Source of the DNA: Bacteroidota bacterium
GTDB lineage: Bacteria > Bacteroidota > Bacteroidia > AKYH767-A > 2013-40CM-41-45
Direction of reading: 5' to 3'
DNA: 45,430 bases
Assembly: GCA_016720655.1 (NCBI GenBank)
Contig: JADKKE010000014.1
Span: 1-45,430 of the forward strand
Position 1 is the stretch's first letter. Each line of letters begins with the position of its first letter. Below the pieces are notes generated by a model. The model was not told the DNA's origin. It saw only the letters and a list, made by a program, of their open reading frames with translations, and ran no database searches. A program made the position numbers and the translations under genes. Shown piece after piece: positions 29,710-38,589 of this stretch.

Positions 29710-29747
29710 AAAAAACATCCCGCAATTATTTGCAGGATGTTTTTTTG
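29708..29747. terminator. Bidirectional terminator between tamL-like gene and a small secreted protein gene
   Basis: The stem ACATCC(C)GCAA / TTGC(A)GGATGT has an A run before it and a T run after it, so it can serve both converging transcripts. Confidence 0.85.
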
Positions 29748-29773
29748 TTGCAGATTAATTTTAGAAAAGCAAT

Positions 29774-30127
29774 TTATTTATTTCCTGTTGAACCCGGACT
29801 TGCAGGCTTGTTCTCTTTGTATCGGGCATCAGGTGTTCCGTCTTTCTTCAATTTTTTATTCTCGTGAAAACGCTTGTCCGGTGTGCCATCCTTTTTTATA
29901 GGATGAACCGGTGTGATGTGTGTAGGTTTGATATGAGACTTTTTATTCGAAACCGCCACTGTGTTTGAACCTGCCTTTTGAGGTATCGCAGGTGCCGGTT
30001 TTGTTTGAGCTGCCGCTTGAACTGATGGCTTTGTTGATTTTTGCGCAACACTGGATGCAGGAGTTTGGCCGATGACAGATCCAAGACTCAGGCCGAAAGC
30101 TGTCATCCAAATTATGATTTTTTTCAT
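29774..30127 (-). CDS. Small secreted protein with GTPDxR repeats, function unknown
   Basis: The 117-residue protein has a signal peptide (MKKIIIWMTAFGLSLGSVIG, cut before QTPASS). The Ala/Gln/Lys/Pro-rich middle looks disordered. The C-terminal third has two copies of a basic motif, IKKDGTPDKRFHENKK and LKKDGTPDARYKENK. I have no function to offer. The motif resembles low-complexity tails of other small secreted Bacteroidota proteins, from memory only. The protein is very basic and could bind anionic surfaces. It converges with the tamL-like gene across a shared terminator. The frame is intact. Confidence 0.72.
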   Translation of the reverse strand: MKKIIIWMTAFGLSLGSVIGQTPASSVAQKSTKPSVQAAAQTKPAPAIPQKAGSNTVAVSNKKSHIKPTHITPVHPIKKDGTPDKRFHENKKLKKDGTPDARYKENKPASPGSTGNK

Positions 30128-30299
30128 GATTGTTTTGTTTGAATTCTAATGTAGGGTACAAAGTGCATCTCTTCACATGATTCAAAGATGAATACCCGTG
30201 TTAAGATCTCTAAAGAGCCTTGAGTGATTCTAACCTCTTGCCGTTGACAACCTTGTTTATCTGCCAGGGATAAGGGTTTCGATTTTCAAAATTCTCTAT

Positions 30300-30307
30300 T
30301 AGCTTTG
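30300..30307 (+). promoter_or_regulatory. -7 promoter element of fbaB
   Basis: TAGCTTTG matches TAnnTTTG, 28 bases before the ATG. Confidence 0.55.
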
Positions 30308-30335
30308 CCTTGCGATTAATCAAATTAAATTTCCT

Positions 30336-31394
30336 ATGTCTTATTCGAAAATTGTAGAATTATTAGGTGCCGGTGCCGATAGTTTGTTAAAACACGAATG
30401 TAAAACGGTCAAAAAAGAACTATTGCATTTGCCCGGACCGGATTTCACAGACAGGATTTTTTCTCCTTCCAACCGATCCAACCAGACCATGAAGAGTATT
30501 CATCAATTGTACAATCATGGCCGATTGAAAGGATCCGGATACATGTCTATCCTTCCTGTTGATCAGGGTATTGAACATTCTGCCGGTGCTTCTTTCGCGC
30601 CGAATCCAATTTATTTTGATCCTGAAAACATAGTAAAACTGGCAATCGACGGTGGTTGCAATGCTGTCGCTTCTACATTTGGAGTGCTTGCTTCCGTCTC
30701 CAGAAAATATGCTCACAAAATTCCCTTCATTGTAAAAATCAATCACAATGAATTTTTAAGTTATCCGAATAAATACGATCAGATCATGTTCGGTTCCATT
30801 CAGGAAGCCTGGAACATGGGAGCAACAGCCGTTGGTGCTACAATTTATTTCGGTTCCGATGAATCTGCACGTCAGATTCAGGAGGTAAGTCAGGCTTTTG
30901 AAATTGCTCATGAATTGGGAATGGCTACAATTCTCTGGAGTTACCTGCGGAATCCGGGATTCAAAAAAGACGGAATCGATTACCATACTTCTGCAGATCT
31001 TACTGCTCAGGCCAATCATCTCGGTGTTACAATTCAGGCAGATATTATCAAGCAAAAATTACCGACAAATAACGGTGGATATACTGCAGTCAATTTCGGC
31101 AAGACTCATCCGAAAGTGTATTCCGAACTGAGCACTGATCACCCGATTGATCTCTGTCGCTACCAGGTTGCGAATTGCTATATGGGACGTGCCGGCCTGA
31201 TCAACAGCGGCGGTGAATCCAAAGGTGCCAGCGATATGAGTGAAGCGGTGACAACTGCTGTAATCAACAAACGTGCAGGCGGACAAGGATTAATTTCCGG
31301 CAGAAAAGCATTTCAGAAACCGATGAAAGACGGTATTGCATTGCTGAACACAATTCAGGATGTTTATCTGTCGCCTGAAATTACAATCGCCTGA
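30336..31394 (+). CDS. fbaB: Fructose-bisphosphate aldolase class I (FbaB/DhnA type)
   Basis: The 352-residue Schiff-base aldolase splits fructose 1,6-bisphosphate into two triose phosphates in glycolysis and gluconeogenesis. Motifs: GSGYMSILPVDQGIEHSAG near the N-terminal third, CNAVASTFGVLA, IPFIVKINHNEF (the lysine strand of the barrel), GATAVGATIYFGS, and TILWSYLRNPGF. Class I bacterial enzymes of this group run at about 350 residues. The start is the ATG at 30336 after a good -7 box. Next on the same strand is accD, 79 bases downstream. The frame is intact. Confidence 0.93.
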   Translation: MSYSKIVELLGAGADSLLKHECKTVKKELLHLPGPDFTDRIFSPSNRSNQTMKSIHQLYNHGRLKGSGYMSILPVDQGIEHSAGASFAPNPIYFDPENIVKLAIDGGCNAVASTFGVLASVSRKYAHKIPFIVKINHNEFLSYPNKYDQIMFGSIQEAWNMGATAVGATIYFGSDESARQIQEVSQAFEIAHELGMATILWSYLRNPGFKKDGIDYHTSADLTAQANHLGVTIQADIIKQKLPTNNGGYTAVNFGKTHPKVYSELSTDHPIDLCRYQVANCYMGRAGLINSGGESKGASDMSEAVTTAVINKRAGGQGLISGRKAFQKPMKDGIALLNTIQDVYLSPEITIA

Positions 31395-31473
31395 TCGAAT
31401 TTCTGCGGCAAAATATTTGCAGCTTCCTTCTGAATGATTAGCTTGTATTTTATTTCCCAAATAAAAGAAAACA

Positions 31474-32312
31474 ATGTCCTGGTTTAAACGAATCAAAGAA
31501 GGCATCACCACTACCGAGAAGAAAGAAACTCCGGAAGGTTTGTGGCATAAATGTCCATCCTGCAAGCACATTGTGCCAAGCAAAGATCACATGCAGAAAA
31601 ATTATGTCTGTGAACAGTGCGGCTATCACGACAGGATAGGTTCTGAACAATATTTCGAAATTCTTTTTGACAACAATGAGTTTACGGAGATCAATCCCAA
31701 CCTGAGTTCCGATGATCCCTTAAATTTTGTGGATACAAAAAAGTATACCGACAGGATTGTAGAGTCACAGAAAAAAAGCGGGCTCACAGATGCGATCCGT
31801 ACTGCAGCCGGAACCATTGATGGAGAAGGACTGGTCATCACGTGTATGGATTTCACTTTCATTGGTGGATCCATGGGTTCCGTTGTGGTGAAAAAATTAC
31901 ACGTTCCATCGATTATTGCTTACAACATAAATTACCTCTGCTCCTGATTTCAAAATCCGGTGGAGCCAGAATGATGGAAGCAGCCTATTCGCTTATGCAA
32001 ATGGCCAAAACATCGGCGAAACTAACTTTGCTGGCGGATGCTAAACTTCCCTACATTTCTTTGCTAACAGACCCAACGACCGGAGGTGTAACCGCCTCTT
32101 ACGCAATGCTTGGGGATATGAATATTTCTGAACCCGGAGCCTTGATCGGATTTGCAGGTCCGCGGGTTGTAAAAGAAACTATCGGTAAAGATTTGCCAAA
32201 AGGCTTCCAAACCGCTGAATTTGTGCTGGAACACGGCTTTTTAGACTTTATTGTCGACCGACGGGAGTTAAAAAGCCGACTTTCACTCGTCCTTAAACTC
32301 TTAAAAAATTAA
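31474..32312 (+). CDS. accD: Acetyl-CoA carboxylase carboxyltransferase subunit beta, frameshifted
   Basis: About 280 residues. AccD with AccA transfers the carboxyl group from biotin to acetyl-CoA, the first committed step of fatty-acid synthesis. The N-terminal zinc ribbon is visible (WHKCPSCKHIV and YVCEQCGYHDR), then IDGEGLVITCMDFTFIGGSMGSVV, then GEKITRSIDYCLQHKLPLLL, SKSGGARMMEA and LTDPTTGGVTASYAMLGD. One G is missing near 31888 (GTTGTGGTGAA where GTTGTGGGTGAA is expected), which breaks the frame at GSVV/GEK. Because the gene is essential and both halves are perfectly conserved, this is almost surely a sequence error. The next gene is rpsO. Confidence 0.94.
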
Positions 32313-32345
32313 GCTCATTTTGCTTGTTATGTTATTGCAAAAGAC

Positions 32346-32353
32346 TACATTTG
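32346..32353 (+). promoter_or_regulatory. rpsO promoter
   Basis: TACATTTG at 32346-32353 matches TAnnTTTG. CTTG ends 19 bases upstream (32326), which fits the -33 element at the usual spacing. Confidence 0.65.
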
Positions 32354-32386
32354 CAATCCTAAAAAACGTAAAAAGCAATTCTCACA

Positions 32387-32656
32387 ATGAAGCTGACCAG
32401 TGAAGGAAAAACCTCGATTTTTAAGAAATTCGGAGGTTCAGAAAAGAATACAGGAAGTACAGAAGGACAAATCGCATTGTTTACAGAGCGTATCTCCTTC
32501 ATGACTCAACACCTTCAGGTGTTTAAGAAAGATTTCTCAACTCAACGCGCGTTGATTAATCTGGTTGGTAAGCGCCGTAGCTTACTCGATTATCTTCAAA
32601 AGAAAGATATCGAGCGTTACCGCAAAATCCTGACCGAACTCAATATCCGTAAATAA
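32387..32656 (+). CDS. rpsO: Small ribosomal subunit protein uS15
   Basis: The 89-residue primary rRNA-binding protein nucleates the central domain of the 30S subunit. The motifs are canonical: FGGSEKNTGSTEGQIALFTERI, read as NTGSTEGQIALFTERI, then MTQHLQVFKKDFSTQRALINLVGKRR, read as LVGKRRSLLDYLQKKD, then RYRKILTELNIRK. The usual rpsO-pnp order is present: a terminator/hairpin lies between the two, as in many bacteria. It has its own -7/-33 promoter, so it is not dependent on accD. The frame is intact. Confidence 0.98.
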   Translation: MKLTSEGKTSIFKKFGGSEKNTGSTEGQIALFTERISFMTQHLQVFKKDFSTQRALINLVGKRRSLLDYLQKKDIERYRKILTELNIRK

Positions 32657-32677
32657 TTTATTATTACAATAAACAAG

Positions 32678-32706
32678 AAAGGCAATTCCAGGGATTGCCT
32701 TTTTTG
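32678..32706 (+). terminator. Terminator between rpsO and pnp
   Basis: The stem AAGGCAAT/ATTGCCTT with a 7-base loop is followed by T6. Partial read-through into pnp is likely, since no clear promoter is seen in the remaining 26 bases. Confidence 0.8.
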
Positions 32707-32731
32707 CTTTTAACCTAGAAACAAAGCAACG

Positions 32732-34901
32732 ATGTCGAACAAAGCTATCATTAAAGAATTTGATCTCGGCGATGGCCGAAAAGTAAGTATTGAAACAGGC
32801 CGTCTTGCCAAACAAGCCGATGGATCTGTAGTCGTAAGAATGGGAGATGCAATGTTGCTCGCAACGGTAGTCTCCAACGTGAAAGCAAAAGAAGGAGCCG
32901 ATTTCCTTCCGCTTTCTGTTGATTACACAGAGAAATTTTCTGCTGTAGGACGTTTTCCGGGAGGCTTCCTGAAACGCGAAAGCAGAATGTCAGAATATGA
33001 AATATTAATCAGCCGCTTGGTGGATCGCGCATTGCGCCCGATGTTCCCGGAAGATTATCACTCCGATACTCAGGTAGCTGTGACATTGATTTCCGGTGAT
33101 CCAAGAGTACAACCGGATGCATTGGCCGGACTTGCAGCTTCCGCTGCCATTTCTATTTCGGATATTCCATTCAATGGACCCATCTCCGAAGTTCGTGTGG
33201 CACGTGTCGATGGAAAATTTTGCATCAATCCGTATACAGAAGACTTAGAGCGTGCCGACATCGATCTGATGGTTGCTGGTTCTATGGACAGTATCGTGAT
33301 GGTAGAAGGTGAAATGAATGAAGTGAGCGAAGAAGAAATGCTCGAGGCAATCAAGATCGCTCACGAAGCAATACGTGTTCAATGTGCTGCTCAAACTGAG
33401 TTGCGCGAAATGTGCGGCAACAAAGCGAAACGCGAATATTCACACGAAGACAATGATGCTGATCTGAAAGATAAAGTACGTTCATTCTGCTATGATAAAG
33501 CATATGCAATTGCTCGTTCGGCTAACCCGAACAAGCACGAACGTTCCGCAGCATTCCACGCTTTGTATGATGAATTCATGGCTTCCCTGCCGGAAGAAGA
33601 AAAAGCGGCGAAAGCTACAATGGTAGATCGTTACTTCTTTGAAGTGGAAAGTGACGCGATGCGTAATTGTCTCCTCGATGAAGGCGTTCGTTTGGATGGA
33701 CGTAACAGCACGACTATACGTCCGATCTGGTCGGAAGTAAATTACCTTCCTTCCACTCACGGTTCCGCTATTTTTACTCGCGGAGAAACACAATCCCTTA
33801 CTTCTGTAACTCTTGGAAGTAAAATGGATCAGCAAATGATTGATGTGCCGATGAAGGACAGTTCAACAAATTCCTTCTTCATTATAATTTCCCGGATTCA
33901 GTACCGGCGAAGTAAAACCAAACCGTGGTCCTGCCCGTCGGGAAATCGGTCATGGTAATCTTGCCATGCGTTCTTTGCGCAAAGTACTTCCAAGCGAAAG
34001 CGAATGTCCGTATACAATCCGCGTTGTTTCCGATATCCTTGAATCGAATGGTTCATCATCGATGGCTACCGTTTGTGCAGGTACTCTTGCACTGATGGAT
34101 GCCGGTGTGAAAATCGTTCGCCCCGTTTCCGGAATTGCAATGGGACTGATCATGGATAAGAAAGGTCGCTTTGCTGTATTGAGTGATATCCTCGGCGATG
34201 AAGATCATCTTGGTGACATGGATTTCAAAGTTACCGGTACCTCTAAAGGTATTTGTGCATGTCAGATGGACCTGAAAGTTCAGGGACTCTCTTTTGACAT
34301 TATGCTGAAAGCTTTGAATCAGGCAAAAGAAGGCCGGATGCATATCCTTGGCGAAATGATGAAAACCATTTCTGAACCACGTGAAGATTACAAACCACAT
34401 GCTCCGCGTATTGAGAAACTCATCATCGCGAAAGAATTTATTGGTGCTGTAATCGGACCTGGTGGAAAAGTAATCCAGGAAATGCAGCGTGAAACGAATA
34501 CGACTATCTCTATTGAAGAAGTGAACAACGAAGGAATTATCGAGATCGCTTCTTCTGATAAATCTGGTATCGAAGCGGCGAAGGCAAGAATCAGAGCTAT
34601 CGTTGCTATTCCTGAAATCGGTGAAGTGTACGAAGGCAAAGTGAAGAACATTATGGACTTCGGTGCTTTCGTTGAATTCATGCCGGGAAAAGACGGACTT
34701 CTTCATATCAGTGAAATCACCTGGGATCGACTCGATACAATGAAGGGTGTTTTCAATGAAGGCGATAAAGTGAAAGTAAAACTCATCGATATTGACAAAA
34801 AGACCGGTAAATACCGTCTCTCATTGAAAGTTCTGCTTCCAAAACCTGACAATGCTCCCGCTGATGCAGGCCGCCCACAAAGGCGCCAGCCAACTGCCTG
34901 A
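32732..34901 (+). CDS. pnp: Polyribonucleotide nucleotidyltransferase (PNPase), frameshifted
   Basis: About 723 residues; a phosphorolytic 3'-5' exoribonuclease of RNA decay. The first RNase PH domain has GDAMLLATVVSN and PLSVDYTEKF plus GRFPGGFLKRE. The second has IFTRGETQSLTSVTLG and VVSDILESNGSSSMATVCAG, followed by KH (IEKLIIAKEFIGAVIGPGGK) and S1 (EVYEGKVKNIMDFGAFVEF) domains. Two single-base losses, near 33870 (A run in ACAAAATTC) and 33893 (G in CCGGGA), move the frame between QMIDVPMKDSST and STGEVKPNRGPARREIGHG. The KH and S1 domains are intact. The gene follows rpsO and ends before a terminator. The indels look like sequence errors. Confidence 0.95.
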
Positions 34902-34925
34902 TCATTTTGATATCTTCAAAACAAA

Positions 34926-34957
34926 AAAAAACATGCTCTATTTCAGGCATGTTTTTG
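34926..34957 (+). terminator. Terminator after pnp
   Basis: The stem AAAAACATGC/GCATGTTTTT has a 10-base loop and a T run after it, 25 bases past the pnp stop. Confidence 0.8.
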
Positions 34958-35157
34958 TTTCGATGTGAAAGAAAAGTGTCGAAATAAGAATTTTATATAA
35001 ATCGCTGTATTTCAATAATATGCAAGCGTTTGTTTTCGGATGTGTAAGAAAGCATTTCCTTTTTAAGTTGCTGAAACATACACGAAAGCTGAGCGTTTCA
35101 AAAGCGTATTCTTTTTCAGAAATACATAGCTTTTTCCATTTAATCAGGAGCACAGGG

Positions 35158-36024
35158 ATGAGACAGCTAAAAATTACAAAACAGGTTACCAACCGGGAAA
35201 CAGCCTCGTTGGACAAGTATTTACAGGAAATCGGTCGGGTCGAATTGATCACAGCGGAAGAAGAAGTTCGTCTTGCGCAGTTGATCAAGAAAGGGGACCC
35301 GAAGGCTCTTGAACGTTTGACAAAAGCGAATCTTCGATTTGTCGTTTCAGTAGCCAAACAATACCAGAACCAGGGTCTTACCCTCGGTGACCTTATCAAT
35401 GAAGGGAACCTGGGATTGATCAAAGCTGCTCAACGATTCGACGAGACACGTGGATTCAAATTCATCTCTTATGCAGTGTGGTGGATTCGCCAGTCGATCC
35501 TCCAGGCATTGGCTGAACAATCCCGTATCGTTCGGTTACCTCTGAACAAAATCGGTTCAATCAACAAAATCAACAAGACATTTTCCAAACTCGAACAGGA
35601 ATACGAACGCGAACCTTCTCCGGAAGAGATCGCAGAATCGATGTCCGTTTCGGTTGACGATATCAAAGAGGCCATGCGTACTTCCGGCCGTCACGTTTCC
35701 ATGGATGCTCCTCTCCAACAGGGAGAAGACAGCACTCTGATCGACGTACTCGGCGACGATGACCAGCCTCATCCGGATGCTTCTCTGATCACGGAATCCC
35801 TGCGCAGGGAAGTTGAGCGTGCACTTTCTACTCTCACTCTCCGTGAAGCAGATGTGATCCGCCTCTACTTCGGTCTCGCGGCAGGCGAACAACCGATGAC
35901 TCTCGAAGAAATCGGAGAACGTTTCGACCTTACCCGTGAACGTGTCCGCCAAATCAAAGAAAAAGCCATCCGCCGCCTGAAGCATACTTCACGAAGCAAG
36001 ATTTTGAAGACGTATCTGGGGTGA
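35158..36024 (+). CDS. rpoD: Primary sigma factor RpoD (Bacteroidota type)
   Basis: 288 residues, the typical size of Bacteroidota primary sigma factors, which lack region 1.1. Region 1.2 (SLDKYLQEIGRVELIT), region 2 (NLRFVVSVAKQYQ, LGDLINEGNLGLIKAA, RGFKFISYAVWWIRQSI), region 3 (IVRLPLNKIGSINKINK) and region 4 (LTLREADVIRLYFGL, LTRERVRQIKEKAIRRLK) are all present. The open frame extends to 35020, but the extra 46 residues have no homology. I choose the ATG at 35158, which gives MRQLKITKQVTNRE, the usual start. TAGCTTTT at 35127-35134 is one base from the TAnnTTTG consensus and may be its -7 box. A strong terminator follows. The frame is intact. Confidence 0.97.
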   Translation: MRQLKITKQVTNRETASLDKYLQEIGRVELITAEEEVRLAQLIKKGDPKALERLTKANLRFVVSVAKQYQNQGLTLGDLINEGNLGLIKAAQRFDETRGFKFISYAVWWIRQSILQALAEQSRIVRLPLNKIGSINKINKTFSKLEQEYEREPSPEEIAESMSVSVDDIKEAMRTSGRHVSMDAPLQQGEDSTLIDVLGDDDQPHPDASLITESLRREVERALSTLTLREADVIRLYFGLAAGEQPMTLEEIGERFDLTRERVRQIKEKAIRRLKHTSRSKILKTYLG

Positions 36025-36049
36025 AAAATACTCGGATTTAATTAAGAGG

Positions 36050-36081
36050 AGAGAGACTTTATGGAGTCTCTCTTTTTTTTT
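36050..36081 (+). terminator. rpoD terminator
   Basis: A perfect 9-bp stem, AGAGAGACT/AGTCTCTCT, with a 6-base loop is followed by T8-T9. Confidence 0.92.
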
Positions 36082-36082
36082 G

Positions 36083-36410
36083 GGGGAAGGGACGGGGGAC
36101 GTTGGGACGGGGGACGGACGGGTAAGGTATTTTGAAAGTACTTCAATCATTGAAAGTGACGTTGGACGATGGGACGGGGGATCAGACGGGTAAGGTATTT
36201 TGAAAATGCTTCGCTCTTTGAAAGAACCTGGGGACGAGGGACGTTGGGACGGGGGACGACGGGATGAGCAATTCTATGTAGAATACTCTTTAATAATTAC
36301 AGAGAAAATAGACCTCATTTACTACTTTTGTCAAAAGCTTAACTCTCCCCGTCCGTCCCCCGTCCCCCGTCCCTCGTCCCCTCTCTACAATCAACAATCA
36401 ACAATCCAAA
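36083..36410. repeat. Heptamer-arm element, GGGACGG family, with internal duplication
   Basis: G-arm units (GGGACGG, GGGACGT) occur in three clusters between 36083 and 36265. The segment GACGGGTAAGGTATTTTGAA is present twice, at about 36117 and 36186. The C-arm (CCGTCCC, CCGTCCC, TCGTCCC) lies at about 36347-36385, then AATCAAC repeats run up to the rpe ATG. An AT-rich core of ~80 bases is between. Confidence 0.85.
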
Positions 36411-37059
36411 ATGCCCATAATCGCTCCCTCCATCCTCTCCGCCGATTTCGGAAATCTACAACGCGATGTGGAGATGATTAATAATTCCAAGGCGGATTGG
36501 TTCCATGTGGATATTATGGACGGTGTTTTTGTTCCCAATATTTCCTTTGGCTTTCCGGTGATGAAGAATATTTTCAAGCATGCAAAAAAACCCTTGGACG
36601 TTCACCTGATGATCGTGAATCCGGATCGTTACATTACACAATTCAAGGAAGCCGGTGCCGCGATATTAAGTGTGCATTATGAAGCCTGCGATCATTTGCA
36701 CAGAACAATTCAACACATCAAAGATTCCGGAATGCAAGCCGGAGTGGCTATCAATCCGCATACTTCCGTGACTTTGCTCGAAGATCTCATTCAGGATATC
36801 GACCTGGTGTGTATGATGAGTGTGAATCCGGGTTTCGGCGGACAAAAATTCATCGCCAATACAATTCTGAAAGACGGAGCAGCTTCGCAACATCATCGCA
36901 CGGAAAAATTCCAAGACTAAAATTGAAATCGACGGTGGTGTGGATCTGGAAAATGCAGGTGCATTGATCAAAGCAGGCGCGGATGTATTGGTTGCCGGAA
37001 ATACGGTGTTCTCCTCCCCTGACCCTACGGCTACAATTGCTAAACTGAAAGCAATTTGA
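36411..37059 (+). CDS. rpe: Ribulose-phosphate 3-epimerase, frameshifted
   Basis: A TIM-barrel enzyme of about 216 residues that interconverts ribulose 5-phosphate and xylulose 5-phosphate in the pentose phosphate pathway. The start reads MPIIAPSILSADFGNLQRDV. Then come WFHVDIMDGVFVPNISFG (metal ligands His and Asp), PLDVHLMIVNPD, MSVNPGFGGQKFI, and, after a frame change, KTKIEIDGGVDLENAG and AGNTVFSSPDP. The frame shift is at about 36870 (TILK then EQLRNIIARKNS). The C-terminus ends IAKLKAI at the TGA ending 37059. The C-arm of the upstream repeat ends ~5 bases before the ATG. It converges with the dehydrogenase gene, 10 bases away. Confidence 0.94.
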
Positions 37060-37069
37060 TTTTTTCGAA

Positions 37070-38296
37070 TTATTTTCCGTCTACATAATCCCGCAGGTAT
37101 TCAAAACGCGGCATGAGATTTCCGTCTTTTGTAATGGAAGCTCTGTCGATGACGCCATCAGCATCATTCCCCAACAAAGAAGGAAGCACACGTTCCATCA
37201 GGTGTTTTCCAAAACCATCAGATGCATCACGGGGTAATTCGCAAGGCAAATTGTCTACCGCCATTACGGTAATGCTTTGTTTTCCAAAAGCTTCAACAAC
37301 TTTTTCTGACATCGGGTCATAACCATAGAATTTATCATCGATCGTTGTCGCTTGTGTTGTGCTCGGAATACTTCCGTTTAAATCACAGGTAACATCGGCA
37401 ATCACGCTGATGCGGAAATCAGGATCGCGCATTCTCGCTTTTGTAAAAAGTATGTCGGCTCTCGGATCCCAAAATGTACAATGAATCAAAAGATCGGTGA
37501 CTCCCGCGAATGAAACAGGATCGCTGAATCTGCAACGATATTCCTGCGGATGATGGTGAAAATCCCAGCTGCTAAATGCGGAGCCGTCCTTTGCATCATA
37601 ATAATCTTCCGAATGCAACTGAACATACACCGGTTCACGGAAAGTATAGTTCATGAATTCATAGGGCGTCACTTTTCTCAGATCCAAAGCTCCCATTGTT
37701 TCACAGGCTCCATTCGCTACTCTTCCACCGCCGGTGACAACGATTTTAATATTCGGCAAGCGCACTTTCTCCAATTCTTTGAACAATTCCTTTTTATCAT
37801 GACACAATTGTGCAGGCTTGAGATCAAACAAATTGTATTTCAAACCATAGGCCATGATGCCGTTATACGCTCCTACAATTCCGGCAAAACGACCGAAACC
37901 AATAATGCGATTGTCATTCTTATCGACCAGACATTCGTAGTCGATCATCTGAATTTTTTTTGCCAATAATGTTTTCAGCAATTCACGATTGTGTGGTTGC
38001 TTCTTGATGGTATGGGAAAAGAAAAAATATTTTTTTCCTTCGATCAATTCCGGTTTGGGAACTTCCTTTACTCCCATCAATACATCACAATCCGAAAGAT
38101 CTTCTTGAATTTTGATACCAACAGCTTCGTATTCACTATCCTTAAAACTTCTCCATTCACTGGGTTGAACGACCAATTCTAAGTTCGGAAACTCCTGCAA
38201 TATGCGCGGACATTGCTCCGGTGTAAACGGACTGCGTTTGTCATGCGGCACTTTTCCCTCTCTGATAATTCCGATTTTAATTTTCTTACTACTCAT
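37070..38296 (-). CDS. NAD(P)-dependent saccharopine/alanine dehydrogenase-like enzyme
   Basis: The 408-residue protein starts KIKIGIIREGKVPHDKRSPF, an AlaDh/PNT N-terminal domain signature with a catalytic-type Lys/Arg cluster. It continues with KKYFFFSHTIKKQPHN and MIDYECLVD, then a Rossmann segment IKIVVTGGGRVANGACETMG. The C-terminal half has VIADVTCDLNGSIPST. This pattern fits LYS1-type saccharopine dehydrogenases and relatives common in Bacteroidota. The exact substrate cannot be told from sequence; lysine metabolism is the leading option. A GTG-initiated extension to 38317 is excluded because the -7 promoter box overlaps it, so I use the ATG at 38296. The frame is intact. Confidence 0.78.
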   Translation of the reverse strand: MSSKKIKIGIIREGKVPHDKRSPFTPEQCPRILQEFPNLELVVQPSEWRSFKDSEYEAVGIKIQEDLSDCDVLMGVKEVPKPELIEGKKYFFFSHTIKKQPHNRELLKTLLAKKIQMIDYECLVDKNDNRIIGFGRFAGIVGAYNGIMAYGLKYNLFDLKPAQLCHDKKELFKELEKVRLPNIKIVVTGGGRVANGACETMGALDLRKVTPYEFMNYTFREPVYVQLHSEDYYDAKDGSAFSSWDFHHHPQEYRCRFSDPVSFAGVTDLLIHCTFWDPRADILFTKARMRDPDFRISVIADVTCDLNGSIPSTTQATTIDDKFYGYDPMSEKVVEAFGKQSITVMAVDNLPCELPRDASDGFGKHLMERVLPSLLGNDADGVIDRASITKDGNLMPRFEYLRDYVDGK

Positions 38297-38316
38297 TGTC
38301 TGATTTGAAAAGCCCA

Positions 38317-38324
38317 CAAATGTA
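38317..38324 (-). promoter_or_regulatory. -7 promoter element of the saccharopine/alanine dehydrogenase-like gene
   Basis: TACATTTG on the minus strand is a perfect TAnnTTTG. TTTC stands 19 bases upstream, a near match to the -33 TTTG. It lies 20 bases before the chosen ATG. Confidence 0.68.
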
Positions 38325-38360
38325 GGATTGTAGGGCGGATTATGAAAGGAGTTTTTGAAA

Positions 38361-38396
38361 GAGGTATTAAGTATAAAGTATTAAGTATAAGGTATA
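38361..38396. repeat. Single G-arm of GGTATTA/AGTATAA heptamers
   Basis: Five successive heptamers: GGTATTA, AGTATAA, AGTATTA, AGTATAA, GGTATAG. No matching C-arm is seen before the next gene. The rest of the gap (38397-38589) is AT-rich, with nothing I recognise. Confidence 0.8.
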
Positions 38397-38589
38397 GCAT
38401 GAGCAGGCCGCGGGTGTTTAATTATGAAGGGTACCACCAATGACCTCTTCAGGAGCTGCTAATTTAATTTACAATTTAAATTGTTTGATGCTTGATTTTT
38501 TAATAATTGTGTCTCTGATACTTAAATCAGTCATCCTCCTACGCCTGCTTGCAAAAATCAAACACCCAGAACAGGTTTGTGGTGCCTTT

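Noticed and set aside
31880..31895. Programmed frameshift in accD
   Set aside because: No slippery heptamer with a clear downstream structure was seen; the fix is a single missing G, and similar losses occur in many genes here.
35020..35157. N-terminal extension of rpoD by 46 residues
   Set aside because: The canonical MRQLKITKQVTNRE start lies at 35158, and a probable -7 box falls inside the extension.
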